Under the pieces are notes generated by a model that saw only the letters and a program-made list of their open reading frames with translations, did not search any database and was not told the origin of the DNA. Below are positions 1-9,237 of a DNA stretch of 40,943 nucleotides, in pieces. The stretch comes from an uncultured Clostridia bacterium (lineage in GTDB: Bacteria; Bacillota; Clostridia; Oscillospirales; Acutalibacteraceae): assembly GCA_937898195.1 (NCBI GenBank), contig CALEJD010000048.1, positions 1 to 40,943 on the forward strand, written 5' to 3'. The translations under genes were made by a program, and so were the position numbers. Position 1 is the first letter of the stretch, and every line of letters starts with the position of its first letter.

Positions 1-434
1 GACCAAAGGTTATTGAATATAACTGCCGTTTCGGCGACCCTGAAACACAGGTTGTTCTTCCACTTCTTGAAAGTGATTTGCTTGACATAATGCAAGCAAC
101 AACAAACGGTACTTTAGCTGATACAGAGGTTAAATTCGCTGACAAGCATGCTTGTTGTGTTATTTTAGCGTCTAATGGTTATCCAACATCATATAAAAAA
201 GGTTTTGAGATGACATTTACAGAAGAAGCACTAAAAGCTACTTATGTTGCAGGTGCAAAGTTAGAGAATGGCAAGCTTGTTACTTCAGGTGGCCGTGTTA
301 CAGGCACAACTGCTGTTGCAGATTCTCTCCCTGAAGCAATCAAAGAGGCTTATCGTTTGTCCGATGGTGTGAAGTTTGAAGGTGCTTATCGTAGAACAGA
401 TATCGGTAAGCGTGCTCTTCAAGCTTTAAACTAA
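1..434 (+). CDS. purD: Phosphoribosylamine-glycine ligase (GAR synthetase), C-terminal part
   Basis: The reading frame is open from base 3, so the gene starts before the window. The protein joins phosphoribosylamine and glycine with ATP in step two of purine synthesis. The visible part holds the family signature RFGDPETQ near its start, which carries metal and nucleotide contacts of the ATP-grasp domain, followed by the C-terminal domain up to the stop at 432-434. The usual family residue before RFGDPE is variable; here it is Cys. purL follows after 23 bases, so the two are almost certainly co-transcribed. About 144 residues are visible of the roughly 420 expected. Confidence 0.95.
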   Translation, partial: PKVIEYNCRFGDPETQVVLPLLESDLLDIMQATTNGTLADTEVKFADKHACCVILASNGYPTSYKKGFEMTFTEEALKATYVAGAKLENGKLVTSGGRVTGTTAVADSLPEAIKEAYRLSDGVKFEGAYRRTDIGKRALQALN

Positions 435-457
435 GTGATAATGGAGGAAAATACTAA

Positions 458-3400
458 ATGGTTTATCGTATATTTGTTGAAAAGAAGACTGGATTAGATA
501 ACGAAGCAAAGGGTCTTCTTAATGAAGCAAAACATTTGCTTGGCATTGAAAATTTAGAAGATATTCGACTTTTCAATCGTTATGATGCAGAAAATATCAC
601 AGAAGAATTGTTTGATTACGCTGTAAAAACAGTTTTCTCAGAGCCACAGCTCGACAATGTGTCTGGTAGAGTTGATATTTCTGACGCTTATGTTTTTGCA
701 GTAGAAGCTCTTCCAGGACAGTTTGACCAGAGAGCAGACTCTGCAGCTCAGTGTATTCAAATTATTTCTCAGGGTGAACGTCCTCTTATCCGTACTGCAA
801 AAGTTTATGCTCTTTACGGTGCATTAACAGAAAATGATATCAAAGCATTTAAAAATCACGTAATCAACGCGGTTGAAAGCCGTGAAGCAGCTCTTGAATT
901 ACCTGAAACACTTGTAGCTCAATATGCTGCTCCTGAAACAGTTGCTACTGTTGATGGCTTTATCACTATGGATGAATCTGCACTTAGCACTCTTCTTGAT
1001 GAAAAAGGACTTGCAATGGACCTTGATGACCTTAAGTTCTTGCAGGCATATTTCAGAGATACAGAGCATAGAGACCCAACTATTACAGAAATTCGTGTTG
1101 TTGACACTTATTGGTCAGACCATTGTCGTCATACAACATTCTCTACACATCTTGATAACATCCGTATTGATGACCCTACTGTGCAAGAATCTTATGACCG
1201 TTATCTTGCTGCAAGAGTAGAAGTTTACGGTGAAGAAAAAGCAGCAGCTCGTCCTCAAACTTTAATGGATATTGCTACAATCGGTACAAAGACACTTAAG
1301 AAACGCGGACTTCTTCCTGAACTTGACGAAAGTGAAGAAATCAATGCTTGCTCTATCCATGTTACAGCAACTGTAAATGGTGAAGACCAGGATTGGCTTC
1401 TTATGTTTAAAAATGAAACTCATAACCACCCAACAGAAATCGAACCATTTGGTGGCGCTGCTACTTGTATCGGTGGTTGTATCCGTGACCCTCTTTCAGG
1501 TCGTGCTTATGTTCATCAAGCAATGCGCGTAACAGGTGCAGGCGACCCAAGAAAGACTATTGCTGAAACTTTAGATGGTAAGCTTCCACAGCGAAAAATC
1601 TGCCAGACAGCTGCAGCAGGCTATTCATCTTATGGTAATCAGATTGGTCTTGCAACTGGTCATGTTGCAGAAATATATCATGAAGGCTTTGTTGCAAAGC
1701 GTCTTGAATGTGGTGCAGTAGTTGCTGCTGCTCCTGCTTATAATGTACGTCGTGAGCGTCCAGCACCAGGTGATGTGATTGTTCTTCTCGGCGGACGCAC
1801 AGGCCGTGACGGTATAGGTGGTGCTACAGGTTCATCAAAGAGCCATAATATGAAATCTCTTACAACTATGGCTTCTGAAGTTCAAAAGGGTAATGCACCT
1901 GAAGAAAGAAAAATTCAAAGACTTTTCCGTAATGCAGAAGTTACTCGTTTAATCAAGCGTTGTAATGACTTCGGTGCAGGCGGTGTATCTGTTGCTATCG
2001 GCGAACTTGCTCCAGGTCTTCAGATTGACCTTGACGCAGTACGCAAAAAATATGAAGGTCTTGACGGAACAGAAATTGCTATTTCTGAGTCACAAGAACG
2101 CATGGCTGTGGTTGTTGCAGCTGAAGACGCAGATAAACTCATTGCTTTTGCTCAAGAAGAAAACCTTGAAGCATACCGTGTTGCTGTTGTTACAGAAGAA
2201 GAACGCATGGTAATGAAGTGGAAAGGTAATATCATTGCTAACCTTAGCCGTGCATTTCTTGATACAAACGGTGCAGTTAAGCATATGGACGTTACAGTTA
2301 CAGAAAAAGACCTTTCTGTTTTAAGTAAGGCAATGTATAGTTCACTACGTGAAATGGCATCTGACCTTCGTACAGCAAGCCAACGTGGTCTTATTGAACG
2401 ATTTGACTCAACTATCGGTGCAGGTAGCGTTGTAATGCCTTATGGTGGTAAGCGTCAGCTCACTCCTACTCAGTCTATGGCTGCAGTATTACCAGTGCTT
2501 CCAGGTCAGGATACTGACCAAGCAAGTGTGTTCAGCTGGGGTTGTGACCCTGACCATCTTTCAGTTGACCCATATACAGGTGCTCACGCTTCAATTTACA
2601 ACTCTGTTGCAAAGCTTGTTGCTGCAGGTTGTGATTATAAACTTGCATATCTTACATTACAGGAATTCTTTGAAAGACTTAAAACAGAACCAGAGCGTTG
2701 GGGCAAACCATTTGCAGCTCTTCTCGGTGCACTTGATGCTCAGTTAGAGTTAAGTGCTGCTGCTATCGGTGGTAAAGACTCAATGTCAGGTACTTTCCTT
2801 GATTTAGATGTTCCACCAACACTTATTTCATTTGCAATTGCGCCAATTAAGAAACAAGATGTAATTAGCCCTGAATTCAAAGAGGCAAATCACCCTGTAT
2901 ATCTCTTCGGTGCAACAGATGAAAGCGCCGACTCTCTCAAAGCAACTTGGGAAGCATTCCATAAACTTTGTAAAGAAGGTAAGGTAAAAGCTTCATGGGC
3001 AGTTGAACATGGCATCGGTGAAGCAGTTATGAAGATGTCATTCGGTAATAATATCGGTTTTGCTTCATCTGCAGACCTCAAAGAAAACTGGCATCTTGGT
3101 ATGTGGGGCTTCATTGTAGCTGAACTTTCTGAAGAAGTTGACATTCCAGGTGTTATGAAAATTGGTGTAACTACTGAAGAACCTGTTATTAAACTTGGTG
3201 ACGATAGTGCTACTATAAAAGAACTTTACGAATTACACACTGCAACACTTGAAGATGTATATCCAACAAAATCCAAAGAAGATAAGGGTGAAATTCCTAC
3301 ATATTCTTTTAATGGCAAATGTGACATTGCTCCAGCAAACAAGGTAGTTAAACCTAAAGTTCTTATTCCTGTATTCCCAGGAACCAACTGCGAATATGAC

Positions 3401-4150
3401 TCTGCTCGTGCAGTCGAAAAAGCAGGTGGTGAGACTGAAATCTTTGTAATAAGAAACCTTACTGCTGAAGATGTTGCAAGAAGTGTTGAAGGCTTCTCTG
3501 CAAAGGTAAGAGAAAGCCAGATGATTTTCATTCCAGGCGGTTTCTCAGGCGGTGACGAGCCAGACGGTTCAGCTAAATTCATTACTGCATTCTTCCGTAA
3601 TCCTGCAGTTAAAGAAGCAGTTACAGACCTTCTTGATAATCGCGACGGTCTTATGTGCGGTATCTGTAACGGTTTCCAAGCACTTATCAAACTCGGTCTT
3701 GTTCCTTATGGAAAGATTATTGACACTGATGAAAATTGTCCTACACTTACATTTAATAACATCAGCCGTCACCAGAGTAGAATTGTTCACACAAGAATTG
3801 CGTCAACAAAATCTCCATGGCTCAGCCTTATGAATGTTGGCGATGTTGTAAATGTACCTATTTCTCATGGTGAAGGAAAGTTCCTTGCTTCACCTGAATT
3901 GATTGCAGAACTTGCTGCTAACGGACAGATTGCAACTCAGTATGTTGACCTTGATGGTAATGCTACTGCTAATATTGACTTCAATCCAAATGGTTCATTG
4001 TGTGCTGTTGAAGGTATTACTTCACCTGACGGCCGTGTATTCGGTAAAATGGGACATAGTGAGCGTATCGGTGACGGTCTTTATAAAAATGTTCCCGGTG
4101 AATACGATATTCGTATGTTTGAAGCTGCTGTAAAATATTTTAATAAATAA
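458..4150 (+). CDS. purL: Phosphoribosylformylglycinamidine synthase, single-chain type
   Basis: This 1230-residue enzyme turns FGAR, glutamine and ATP into FGAM in purine synthesis. It is the large single-chain form with fused synthetase and glutaminase parts, as in Proteobacteria and many Clostridia, rather than the separate PurS/PurL/PurQ set of Bacilli. The N-terminal PurS-like region is followed by the two ATP-binding AIR-synthase-like halves (motif TWSDHCRHTTF-like around residues 213-224, FKNETHNHPTEIEPFGGAATC further on). A class I glutaminase domain begins near residue 967, with nucleophile Cys1070 in GICNGFQ and His1137 in SHGEGKF. The ATG at 458 is preceded by GGAGG at 442-446. No purine riboswitch or other control site is visible in the short gap to purD. 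Confidence 0.97.
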   Translation: MVYRIFVEKKTGLDNEAKGLLNEAKHLLGIENLEDIRLFNRYDAENITEELFDYAVKTVFSEPQLDNVSGRVDISDAYVFAVEALPGQFDQRADSAAQCIQIISQGERPLIRTAKVYALYGALTENDIKAFKNHVINAVESREAALELPETLVAQYAAPETVATVDGFITMDESALSTLLDEKGLAMDLDDLKFLQAYFRDTEHRDPTITEIRVVDTYWSDHCRHTTFSTHLDNIRIDDPTVQESYDRYLAARVEVYGEEKAAARPQTLMDIATIGTKTLKKRGLLPELDESEEINACSIHVTATVNGEDQDWLLMFKNETHNHPTEIEPFGGAATCIGGCIRDPLSGRAYVHQAMRVTGAGDPRKTIAETLDGKLPQRKICQTAAAGYSSYGNQIGLATGHVAEIYHEGFVAKRLECGAVVAAAPAYNVRRERPAPGDVIVLLGGRTGRDGIGGATGSSKSHNMKSLTTMASEVQKGNAPEERKIQRLFRNAEVTRLIKRCNDFGAGGVSVAIGELAPGLQIDLDAVRKKYEGLDGTEIAISESQERMAVVVAAEDADKLIAFAQEENLEAYRVAVVTEEERMVMKWKGNIIANLSRAFLDTNGAVKHMDVTVTEKDLSVLSKAMYSSLREMASDLRTASQRGLIERFDSTIGAGSVVMPYGGKRQLTPTQSMAAVLPVLPGQDTDQASVFSWGCDPDHLSVDPYTGAHASIYNSVAKLVAAGCDYKLAYLTLQEFFERLKTEPERWGKPFAALLGALDAQLELSAAAIGGKDSMSGTFLDLDVPPTLISFAIAPIKKQDVISPEFKEANHPVYLFGATDESADSLKATWEAFHKLCKEGKVKASWAVEHGIGEAVMKMSFGNNIGFASSADLKENWHLGMWGFIVAELSEEVDIPGVMKIGVTTEEPVIKLGDDSATIKELYELHTATLEDVYPTKSKEDKGEIPTYSFNGKCDIAPANKVVKPKVLIPVFPGTNCEYDSARAVEKAGGETEIFVIRNLTAEDVARSVEGFSAKVRESQMIFIPGGFSGGDEPDGSAKFITAFFRNPAVKEAVTDLLDNRDGLMCGICNGFQALIKLGLVPYGKIIDTDENCPTLTFNNISRHQSRIVHTRIASTKSPWLSLMNVGDVVNVPISHGEGKFLASPELIAELAANGQIATQYVDLDGNATANIDFNPNGSLCAVEGITSPDGRVFGKMGHSERIGDGLYKNVPGEYDIRMFEAAVKYFNK

Positions 4151-4157
4151 GTCGAAA

Positions 4158-4226
4158 CACCACCTTTGTATATACCTTTTGTTGACAAATATGTCAATTT
4201 ATGGTATATTTTAGAAAAAGGTGGTG
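4158..4226. repeat. Inverted repeat covering the ribosome binding site of the AbrB gene
   Basis: CACCACCTTT at 4158-4167 is the exact reverse complement of AAAGGTGGTG at 4217-4226, and TATATACC (4169-4176) can pair with GGTATAT (4203-4209). The right arm is the Shine-Dalgarno region of the gene at 4235. The left arm lies upstream of the promoter at 4182-4210, so only transcripts reading through from purL would contain both arms. In such transcripts the ribosome binding site would be hidden. This is inference from the sequence only. Confidence 0.5.
4182..4210 (+). promoter_or_regulatory. Sigma-A type promoter for the AbrB gene
   Basis: TTGACA at 4182-4187 and TATATT at 4205-4210 are separated by 17 bases. 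The -35 box overlaps a small palindrome, TGACA-AATA-TGTCA at 4183-4196, which could be an operator, perhaps for self-regulation by the AbrB-type product. Confidence 0.7.
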
Positions 4227-4234
4227 TATTTTGT

Positions 4235-4486
4235 ATGAAATCCGCATTAATTGTTAGACCTGTTGATAATAATGGTAGAATAGTTTTGCCAAAACATCTT
4301 CTAAGAGATGTTTTTAAAGCAAAGGATGACGAAAAATTAACATTAGAGTTCTTTTATAATGATGATTCAATTATTTTGAAAAGATTTCATTCAAAATGCG
4401 TATTCTGCGAAAATGAAGACAATTTAGTTGAATTTAAAGGAACTAATATTTGTCCATCCTGTTTAGAAAACCTAAAAAACATATGA
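4235..4486 (+). CDS. AbrB/MazE/SpoVT-type regulator with C-terminal zinc ribbon
   Basis: This is an 83-residue protein. Residues about 5-45 (RPVDNNGRIVLPKHLLRDVF and following strands) fit the swapped-hairpin AbrB DNA-binding fold. The tail carries two CxxC pairs (CVFC and CPSC) that probably bind one zinc ion. Proteins of this kind are common in Clostridia and are presumed transition-state or global regulators; the target is unknown. The ATG at 4235 is chosen because it follows AAAGGTGGTG with good spacing and a promoter lies just upstream. A frame upstream to 4166 is open, but it crosses the promoter and has no ribosome binding site. The gene stands alone, followed by a terminator shared with rex. 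Confidence 0.85.
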   Translation: MKSALIVRPVDNNGRIVLPKHLLRDVFKAKDDEKLTLEFFYNDDSIILKRFHSKCVFCENEDNLVEFKGTNICPSCLENLKNI

Positions 4487-4488
4487 AA

Positions 4489-4520
4489 AACCACTCACAA
4501 AGGTGAGTGGTTAATTTTTT
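4489..4520. terminator. Bidirectional intrinsic terminator between the AbrB gene and rex
   Basis: AACCACTCAC (4489-4498) pairs with GTGAGTGGTT (4503-4512) around a 4-base loop. A T-rich run follows on the plus strand, and a shorter T run follows on the minus strand. It sits between convergent genes and can serve both. Confidence 0.85.
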
Positions 4521-4532
4521 TAAATACTTTAA

Positions 4533-5165
4533 TTATAAATTACTAACATGATAACTAAGAGTCATTAAGCTATCACTTAAATGAACATTTTCAACTGCAA
4601 CATTTGGGTGATTAGCAGATATGTCATAGTGGCTGAAATTCCAAAATCCTTTAACTCCTAATTGAACAAGTTGTGGAGCAAGTACTTCTGCAGCAGAACT
4701 TGGAATACAAAGAACTGCCACAACAGGGGAGTTATCTTTACAAAAATCAAACAATCCATCAATATGTCTGATTGGAATTCCACGTAACATCTGGCCAGAA
4801 AGTGCTGGATTTTTATCAAAAACTCCAATAAGATTAAAACCTCTTGCCTCAAATGACATATGTAATGCTACTGCTTTACCAAGGTTACCAGCGCCAATAA
4901 GAATTGCTTTTCTAGTCTTATCAACACCTAAAATTTTGCCGATTTCATTATAAAGACTTTCAATATTGTATCCATAACCCTGCTGACCAAAACCGCCAAA
5001 ACAGTTTAAATCCTGTCTGATTTGAGATGCAGTAAAGCCCATTTTTTCAGATAAATCCTTAGATGAAATTCTAACAATACCTTTTGATTTCAATTCACCC
5101 AAAAATCTGTAATAACGGGGGAGTCGCTTAATGACAGAAATTGAAACTCCATCATTTTTACCCAT
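4533..5165 (-). CDS. rex: Redox-sensing transcriptional repressor Rex
   Basis: This 210-residue protein is a member of the Rex family, which senses the NADH/NAD+ ratio and releases DNA when NADH is bound. The N-terminal winged helix (about residues 5-75; ISVIKRLPRYYRFL, SSKDLSEKMGFTASQIRQDL) is followed by a Rossmann domain with GAGNLGKAVA. The C-terminal helix used for domain swapping is present. The ATG at 5165 follows AGAGGTG with a 6-base gap; a GTG nine bases earlier is open but overlaps that ribosome binding site. Rex is the last gene of acn-icd-rex, 12 bases after icd, an arrangement that suggests redox control of the citrate branch. Confidence 0.95.
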   Translation of the reverse strand: MGKNDGVSISVIKRLPRYYRFLGELKSKGIVRISSKDLSEKMGFTASQIRQDLNCFGGFGQQGYGYNIESLYNEIGKILGVDKTRKAILIGAGNLGKAVALHMSFEARGFNLIGVFDKNPALSGQMLRGIPIRHIDGLFDFCKDNSPVVAVLCIPSSAAEVLAPQLVQLGVKGFWNFSHYDISANHPNVAVENVHLSDSLMTLSYHVSNL

Positions 5166-5177
5166 ATTTTTCACCTC

Positions 5178-6341
5178 TTATGAAAGCTTCTTAACAGTTT
5201 CCATTACGTAATCGCCAAATGCACTACATGTTGCACCATTGTCACGACCTGTAATTGTGAGTTTCTTTTCTTCAAACATACAAATATCAAGTGCTCTTTC
5301 AAGCAAATCAGCTTCTTTTTGTTTACCAATATGTGAAAGAAGCATTACAGTTGCACGAAGCATTGAACATGGGTCAGCGTATTCACCACGACCTTCACGA
5401 ATCATTCTTGGTGCTGAACCATGAATTGCTTCAAACATAGCATATCTTTTACCAAGGTTAGCACTACCAGCAGTACCAACGCCACCTTGAAATTCAGCTG
5501 CTTCATCAGTAATAATATCACCATAAAGGTTAGGAAGAACAAAAACTTTAAAGTCTTTTCTTCTTTTTTCGTCAATAAGTTTAGCAGTTGTAATATCAAC
5601 ATACCATTCATCTGTAATGATTTCTGGATATTCTTTACCAACTTCTTTACAGATTCGAAGGAATTTACCATCTGTTGTCTTAATTACGTTTGCTTTATTG
5701 ATAATTGAAACTCTTTCTTTACCATTTCTCTTAGCGTAATCATAAGCCATACGAGCAATTCTTTCTGAACCTTCACTTGTTGTAACAACAAAGTCCATTG
5801 CAAGGTCTTCAGTAACATTTACACCTTTTGAACCTACTGCATATGCACCTTCTGTGTTTTCACGGAAGAATGTCCAGTCAATTCCTTGGTCAGGAACTTT
5901 AACAGGTCTAACGTTAGCGAAAAGGTCAAGTTCTTTACGCATAGCAACATTTGCACTTTCAATGTTTGGCCATGGGTCACCAGCCTGTGGAGTTGTTGTA
6001 GGTCCTTTAAGAATTACATGGCATTCCTTAAGTTCTGCAAGAACATCATCTGGAATTGCTTTCATTACTGCAACACGGTTTTCAATTGTAAGGCCGTCAA
6101 TTACCTTGAATTCAACTTTACCAGCCTTAACATCATCAGCAAGCATATATTCAAGAACACGTGCAGATTCTTTTGTGATAATTGGGCCAATACCGTCACC
6201 ACCGCAAACACCTATAATGATTTTATCAAGTTTTTCAAAATCTACAAATTCTTTTTGTGCTTTAATTTTTTCGTTTCTTGCAAGTTGTTCTCTTATAAGA
6301 GTTTCATACTTTGCAAGAGCTTCTTTAATTTGATTTTCCAT
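5178..6341 (-). CDS. icd: Isocitrate dehydrogenase (isocitrate/isopropylmalate dehydrogenase family)
   Basis: This 387-residue protein is a beta-decarboxylating dehydrogenase that probably oxidises isocitrate to 2-oxoglutarate. Visible motifs include GGDGIGPIITKES near the start of the fold, the substrate loop NVRPVKVPDQGIDWTFFRENTEGAY, KANVIK, and the metal-binding NLYGDIITDEAA. The cofactor region FEAIHGSAPRMIREGRGEYADP looks NAD-type rather than NADP-type, but this is inferred from general resemblance. An N-terminal stretch of about 40 charged residues precedes the fold. It follows acn by 12 bases. With aconitase it supplies 2-oxoglutarate for glutamate synthesis; no citrate synthase gene is seen in the window. 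Confidence 0.93.
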   Translation of the reverse strand: MENQIKEALAKYETLIREQLARNEKIKAQKEFVDFEKLDKIIIGVCGGDGIGPIITKESARVLEYMLADDVKAGKVEFKVIDGLTIENRVAVMKAIPDDVLAELKECHVILKGPTTTPQAGDPWPNIESANVAMRKELDLFANVRPVKVPDQGIDWTFFRENTEGAYAVGSKGVNVTEDLAMDFVVTTSEGSERIARMAYDYAKRNGKERVSIINKANVIKTTDGKFLRICKEVGKEYPEIITDEWYVDITTAKLIDEKRRKDFKVFVLPNLYGDIITDEAAEFQGGVGTAGSANLGKRYAMFEAIHGSAPRMIREGRGEYADPCSMLRATVMLLSHIGKQKEADLLERALDICMFEEKKLTITGRDNGATCSAFGDYVMETVKKLS

Positions 6342-6353
6342 ATTTAAAACTCC

Positions 6354-8285
6354 TTAAAAAGATTCTTTAGTGTAATTAAGAAGACCACCTGCGAGAATAA
6401 TATCTTTTTGACGCTGTGAAAGGTCATAATTAATTGCATATTCTTCATTTTTTGTGATATTCACAAGTGTAGCAGGCTTATTATTGACAATTGCATCTTT
6501 AATGCCTTTAAGGCTTAATTCGTCACCTTGTGTAATCTTATCATAATCATCAGCATTAGCAAATGTAAGTGGTAAAATGCCCGCATTGATAAGGTTTGCA
6601 CAGTGAATACGAGCAAATGACTTTGTTATAACTGCCTTAACACCAAGATAAAGCGGAACAAGTGCAGCATGTTCACGAGATGAACCTTGACCATAGTTAG
6701 CACCACCGATTACAATACCTTTACCTTCTGCTTTAATTCTTTCTGGGAATGTTTTGTCACAAACACCAAAGCAATACTGTGAAAGGAAAGGGATATTTGA
6801 ACGATAAGGGAGAATCTTTGCGCCAGCAGGCATAATATGGTCAGTTGTAATATCGTCACCAACCTTAAGAACTGCTTTTGCTGTAATATCATCACTCATA
6901 GGTTCACTTGTTGGGAATGGCTTAATGTTTGGGCCATACATAACTTCAACATCTTTTGCTTCTTCAGGAGTTGCTGGCATAGCAACCATATTATCGTTAA
7001 TAATGAATTCTTCAGGAAGCACGATTTCAGGGAATTCGCCTAAATCTCTTGGGTCAGTAAGATAACCTGTAAGTGCAGATGCAGCTGCAACTTCAGGGCT
7101 AACAAGATAGATACCTGCATCAGCAGTACCTGAACGACCTTCAAAGTTTCTGTTGAATGTACGAAGTGATACACCAGCTGAATTTGGTGATTGACCCATA
7201 CCAATACATGGACCGCAAGCACTTTCAAGAATACGAGCACCAGCATCAATCATATCTGCAAGAGCGCCGTTTTGTGAAATCATATTAAGAACCTGTTTAG
7301 AACCAGGAGCGATAGAAAGACTAACAGCAGGATGAACTGTGTTCCCTTTAAGGATTGCAGCAACTTTCATCATATCAAGAAGTGAAGAGTTTGTGCATGA
7401 ACCAATACAAACTTGGTCAACCTTGATTTTACCGATTTCTGTAACTGATTTAACTCTGTCAGGCATATGAGGACAAGCTGCCATTGGAGCAAGTTCTGAT
7501 AAATTAATATCGATTATTTCGTCATAAACCGCATCTTCATCAGCCTTAAGCTCAATCCAATCTTCTTCACGGCCCTGAGCCTTTAAGAAAGCCTTTGTAA
7601 CTTCGTCGGATGGGAATACAGATGTAGTCGCACCAAGTTCAGCACCCATGTTAGTAATTGTTGCACGTTCAGGAACTGAAAGTGTTGCTACACCTTCGCC
7701 ACCGTATTCGATAATCTTACCAACGCCACCTTTAACTGTCATAATGCGAAGAACTTCGAGAATTACATCTTTTGCAGCAACCCAAGGGCTAAGTTTTCCA
7801 GAGAGATTAACTCTAACCATTTTAGGCATTGTAATATAATATGTACCGCCGCCCATAGCTACTGCAACGTCAAGACCACCAGCACCCATAGCAAGCATAC
7901 CGATACCACCACCAGTAGGTGTGTGGCTATCAGAACCGATTAATGTTTTGCCTGGTTTACCAAATCTTTCAAGATGAACCTGATGGCAAATACCATTACC
8001 GGGTCTTGAGAAACGAATACCACGCTTTTTAGCAACACTCTGAATAAATCTGTGGTCATCCGCGTTTTCAAAGCCTGTCTGTAATGTGTTATGGTCAATA
8101 TAAGCAACTGAAAGTTCAGTTTTAACCTGTTCAATACCCATTGCTTCAAGTTCTAGATACGCCATTGTACCTGTAGCATCTTGTGTTAATGTCTGGTCGA
8201 TTTTTAAACCAACTTCACTGCCGGGTGTCATATCACCACTGACAAGGTGAGATTTAATAAGCTTTTGTCCGATTGTCATACCCAT
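6354..8285 (-). CDS. Aconitate hydratase
   Basis: This 643-residue protein is an aconitase of the shorter LeuC/LeuD-fused kind frequent in anaerobic Firmicutes. It interconverts citrate and isocitrate using a [4Fe-4S] cluster. Cluster cysteines are visible in CIGSCTNSS and ACGPCIGMGQSPNSAG. The C-terminal swivel domain carries GGANYGQGSSREHAA. The start ATG at 8285 follows AAGGAGTG. It is the first gene of the acn-icd-rex operon and has a clear minus-strand promoter 50 bases upstream that overlaps a Rex-like palindrome. Its length is well below the roughly 900 residues of AcnA, but within the range of this subfamily. Confidence 0.95.
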   Translation of the reverse strand: MGMTIGQKLIKSHLVSGDMTPGSEVGLKIDQTLTQDATGTMAYLELEAMGIEQVKTELSVAYIDHNTLQTGFENADDHRFIQSVAKKRGIRFSRPGNGICHQVHLERFGKPGKTLIGSDSHTPTGGGIGMLAMGAGGLDVAVAMGGGTYYITMPKMVRVNLSGKLSPWVAAKDVILEVLRIMTVKGGVGKIIEYGGEGVATLSVPERATITNMGAELGATTSVFPSDEVTKAFLKAQGREEDWIELKADEDAVYDEIIDINLSELAPMAACPHMPDRVKSVTEIGKIKVDQVCIGSCTNSSLLDMMKVAAILKGNTVHPAVSLSIAPGSKQVLNMISQNGALADMIDAGARILESACGPCIGMGQSPNSAGVSLRTFNRNFEGRSGTADAGIYLVSPEVAAASALTGYLTDPRDLGEFPEIVLPEEFIINDNMVAMPATPEEAKDVEVMYGPNIKPFPTSEPMSDDITAKAVLKVGDDITTDHIMPAGAKILPYRSNIPFLSQYCFGVCDKTFPERIKAEGKGIVIGGANYGQGSSREHAALVPLYLGVKAVITKSFARIHCANLINAGILPLTFANADDYDKITQGDELSLKGIKDAIVNNKPATLVNITKNEEYAINYDLSQRQKDIILAGGLLNYTKESF

Positions 8286-8332
8286 TTTAAATCACTCCTT
8301 GGACTTTTTCATTTTTTTAACAATCTACAAAG

Positions 8333-8361
8333 ATTTTATTACATTGTGATAAATTTGTCAA
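8333..8361 (-). promoter_or_regulatory. acn-icd-rex promoter with an overlapping Rex-like operator
   Basis: Read on the minus strand, TTGACA (8361-8356) and TAAAAT (8338-8333) are 17 bases apart. The plus-strand sequence 8344-8361 has half-sites TTGTGAT and TTGTCAA with a 4-base spacer, which matches the known Rex consensus halves TTGTGAA and TTCACAA at 11 of 14 positions. The site covers the -35 box and the spacer, where a repressor would block polymerase. Rex binding is inferred. Confidence 0.55.
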
Positions 8362-8401
8362 TATATAATAAGTATTTTAAAAAGTATTTTTTATCAAAAT
8401 A

Positions 8402-8430
8402 TTGATATTGAAATTTAATTGTGATACAAT
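8402..8430 (+). promoter_or_regulatory. Promoter for tepA-uppP-ftsK
   Basis: TTGATA at 8402-8407 and TACAAT at 8425-8430 are separated by 17 bases. It is the best sigma-A match in the divergent gap before the gene at 8500 and leaves a leader of about 60 bases. Confidence 0.55.
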
Positions 8431-8499
8431 ATTTAGCATATATGTGGTTATTTTCGCTCTTTTAGGTAAAAATAGTTTTATCTATGGGAGGTAATAACA

Positions 8500-9237
8500 A
8501 TGTGCTTATATTTTAATGACAGTGTTTTAGTTCAAAGCTCTGATGATTTGCAAGATGAAGTTTATAACGAACAAGATGCTTCAATTAGCGATGAAATAAG
8601 AGATAATGGTGCTTTTTCTGTTGGTAGAAACGGAAAATATATTCATTGCCTTACTATTATAGGTCAAATTGAAGGTCACTATATACTACCACCAACTAAT
8701 AAAACAACAAAATACGAACATGTAATTCCTCAACTTGTTGCTGTTGAAGAAGATGACAACATTGATGGTCTGCTCATTATTCTTAACACAGTAGGTGGGG
8801 ATATTGAAGCAGGACTTGCTATTGCTGAATTGATTTCAGGAATGAAAAAGCCAACTGCATCGCTTGTTCTTGGTGGTGGACATTCAATCGGCGTACCACT
8901 TGCTGTATCTTCTGACTGTTCTTTTATTGTTCCGACAGCTACAATGACTATACATCCGGTTAGAATGAATGGATTGGTTTTAGGTGTACCGCAAACACTT
9001 TCTTATTTTGACAAAATGCAAGAGAGAATTGTGAGTTTCGTATCACAAAATTCAAATATTAAACCAGACCGTTTCCGTCAGCTTATGCTGGCAACAGGTG
9101 AATTAATAATGGATGTGGGCACTGTTCTTGATGGTGAAACCGCCGTAAAAGAAGGTTTAATTGATAATATTGGTAATTTAAAAGACGCATTATCATATTT
9201 ATATTCTGAAATTAACAAAAATAATGGAGATGATTAA
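8500..9237 (+). CDS. tepA: TepA-like ClpP-family serine protease
   Basis: This 245-residue cytosolic protein has a ClpP/crotonase fold. Residues about 47-225 hold the fold. GGGHSIGVP gives the likely nucleophile Ser129, and TIHPVRMNG places a catalytic His at 152. The segment LNTVGGDIEAGLAIAE is the family oxyanion-loop region. In Bacillus subtilis TepA (YmfB) is encoded next to spoIIIE, as here with uppP between them, which supports the assignment. The physiological substrate is not known with certainty. The start ATG at 8500 follows GGGAGG. Its last codons contain the ribosome binding site for uppP. Confidence 0.85.
   Translation: MCLYFNDSVLVQSSDDLQDEVYNEQDASISDEIRDNGAFSVGRNGKYIHCLTIIGQIEGHYILPPTNKTTKYEHVIPQLVAVEEDDNIDGLLIILNTVGGDIEAGLAIAELISGMKKPTASLVLGGGHSIGVPLAVSSDCSFIVPTATMTIHPVRMNGLVLGVPQTLSYFDKMQERIVSFVSQNSNIKPDRFRQLMLATGELIMDVGTVLDGETAVKEGLIDNIGNLKDALSYLYSEINKNNGDD

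Noticed and set aside
3226..3690. Long minus-strand open frame of 154 codons
   Set aside because: It lies opposite the purL coding frame, whose protein is clearly conserved; no promoter or ribosome binding site.
5854..6333. Long plus-strand open frame of 159 codons
   Set aside because: It is opposite the isocitrate dehydrogenase gene; the product has no family features.
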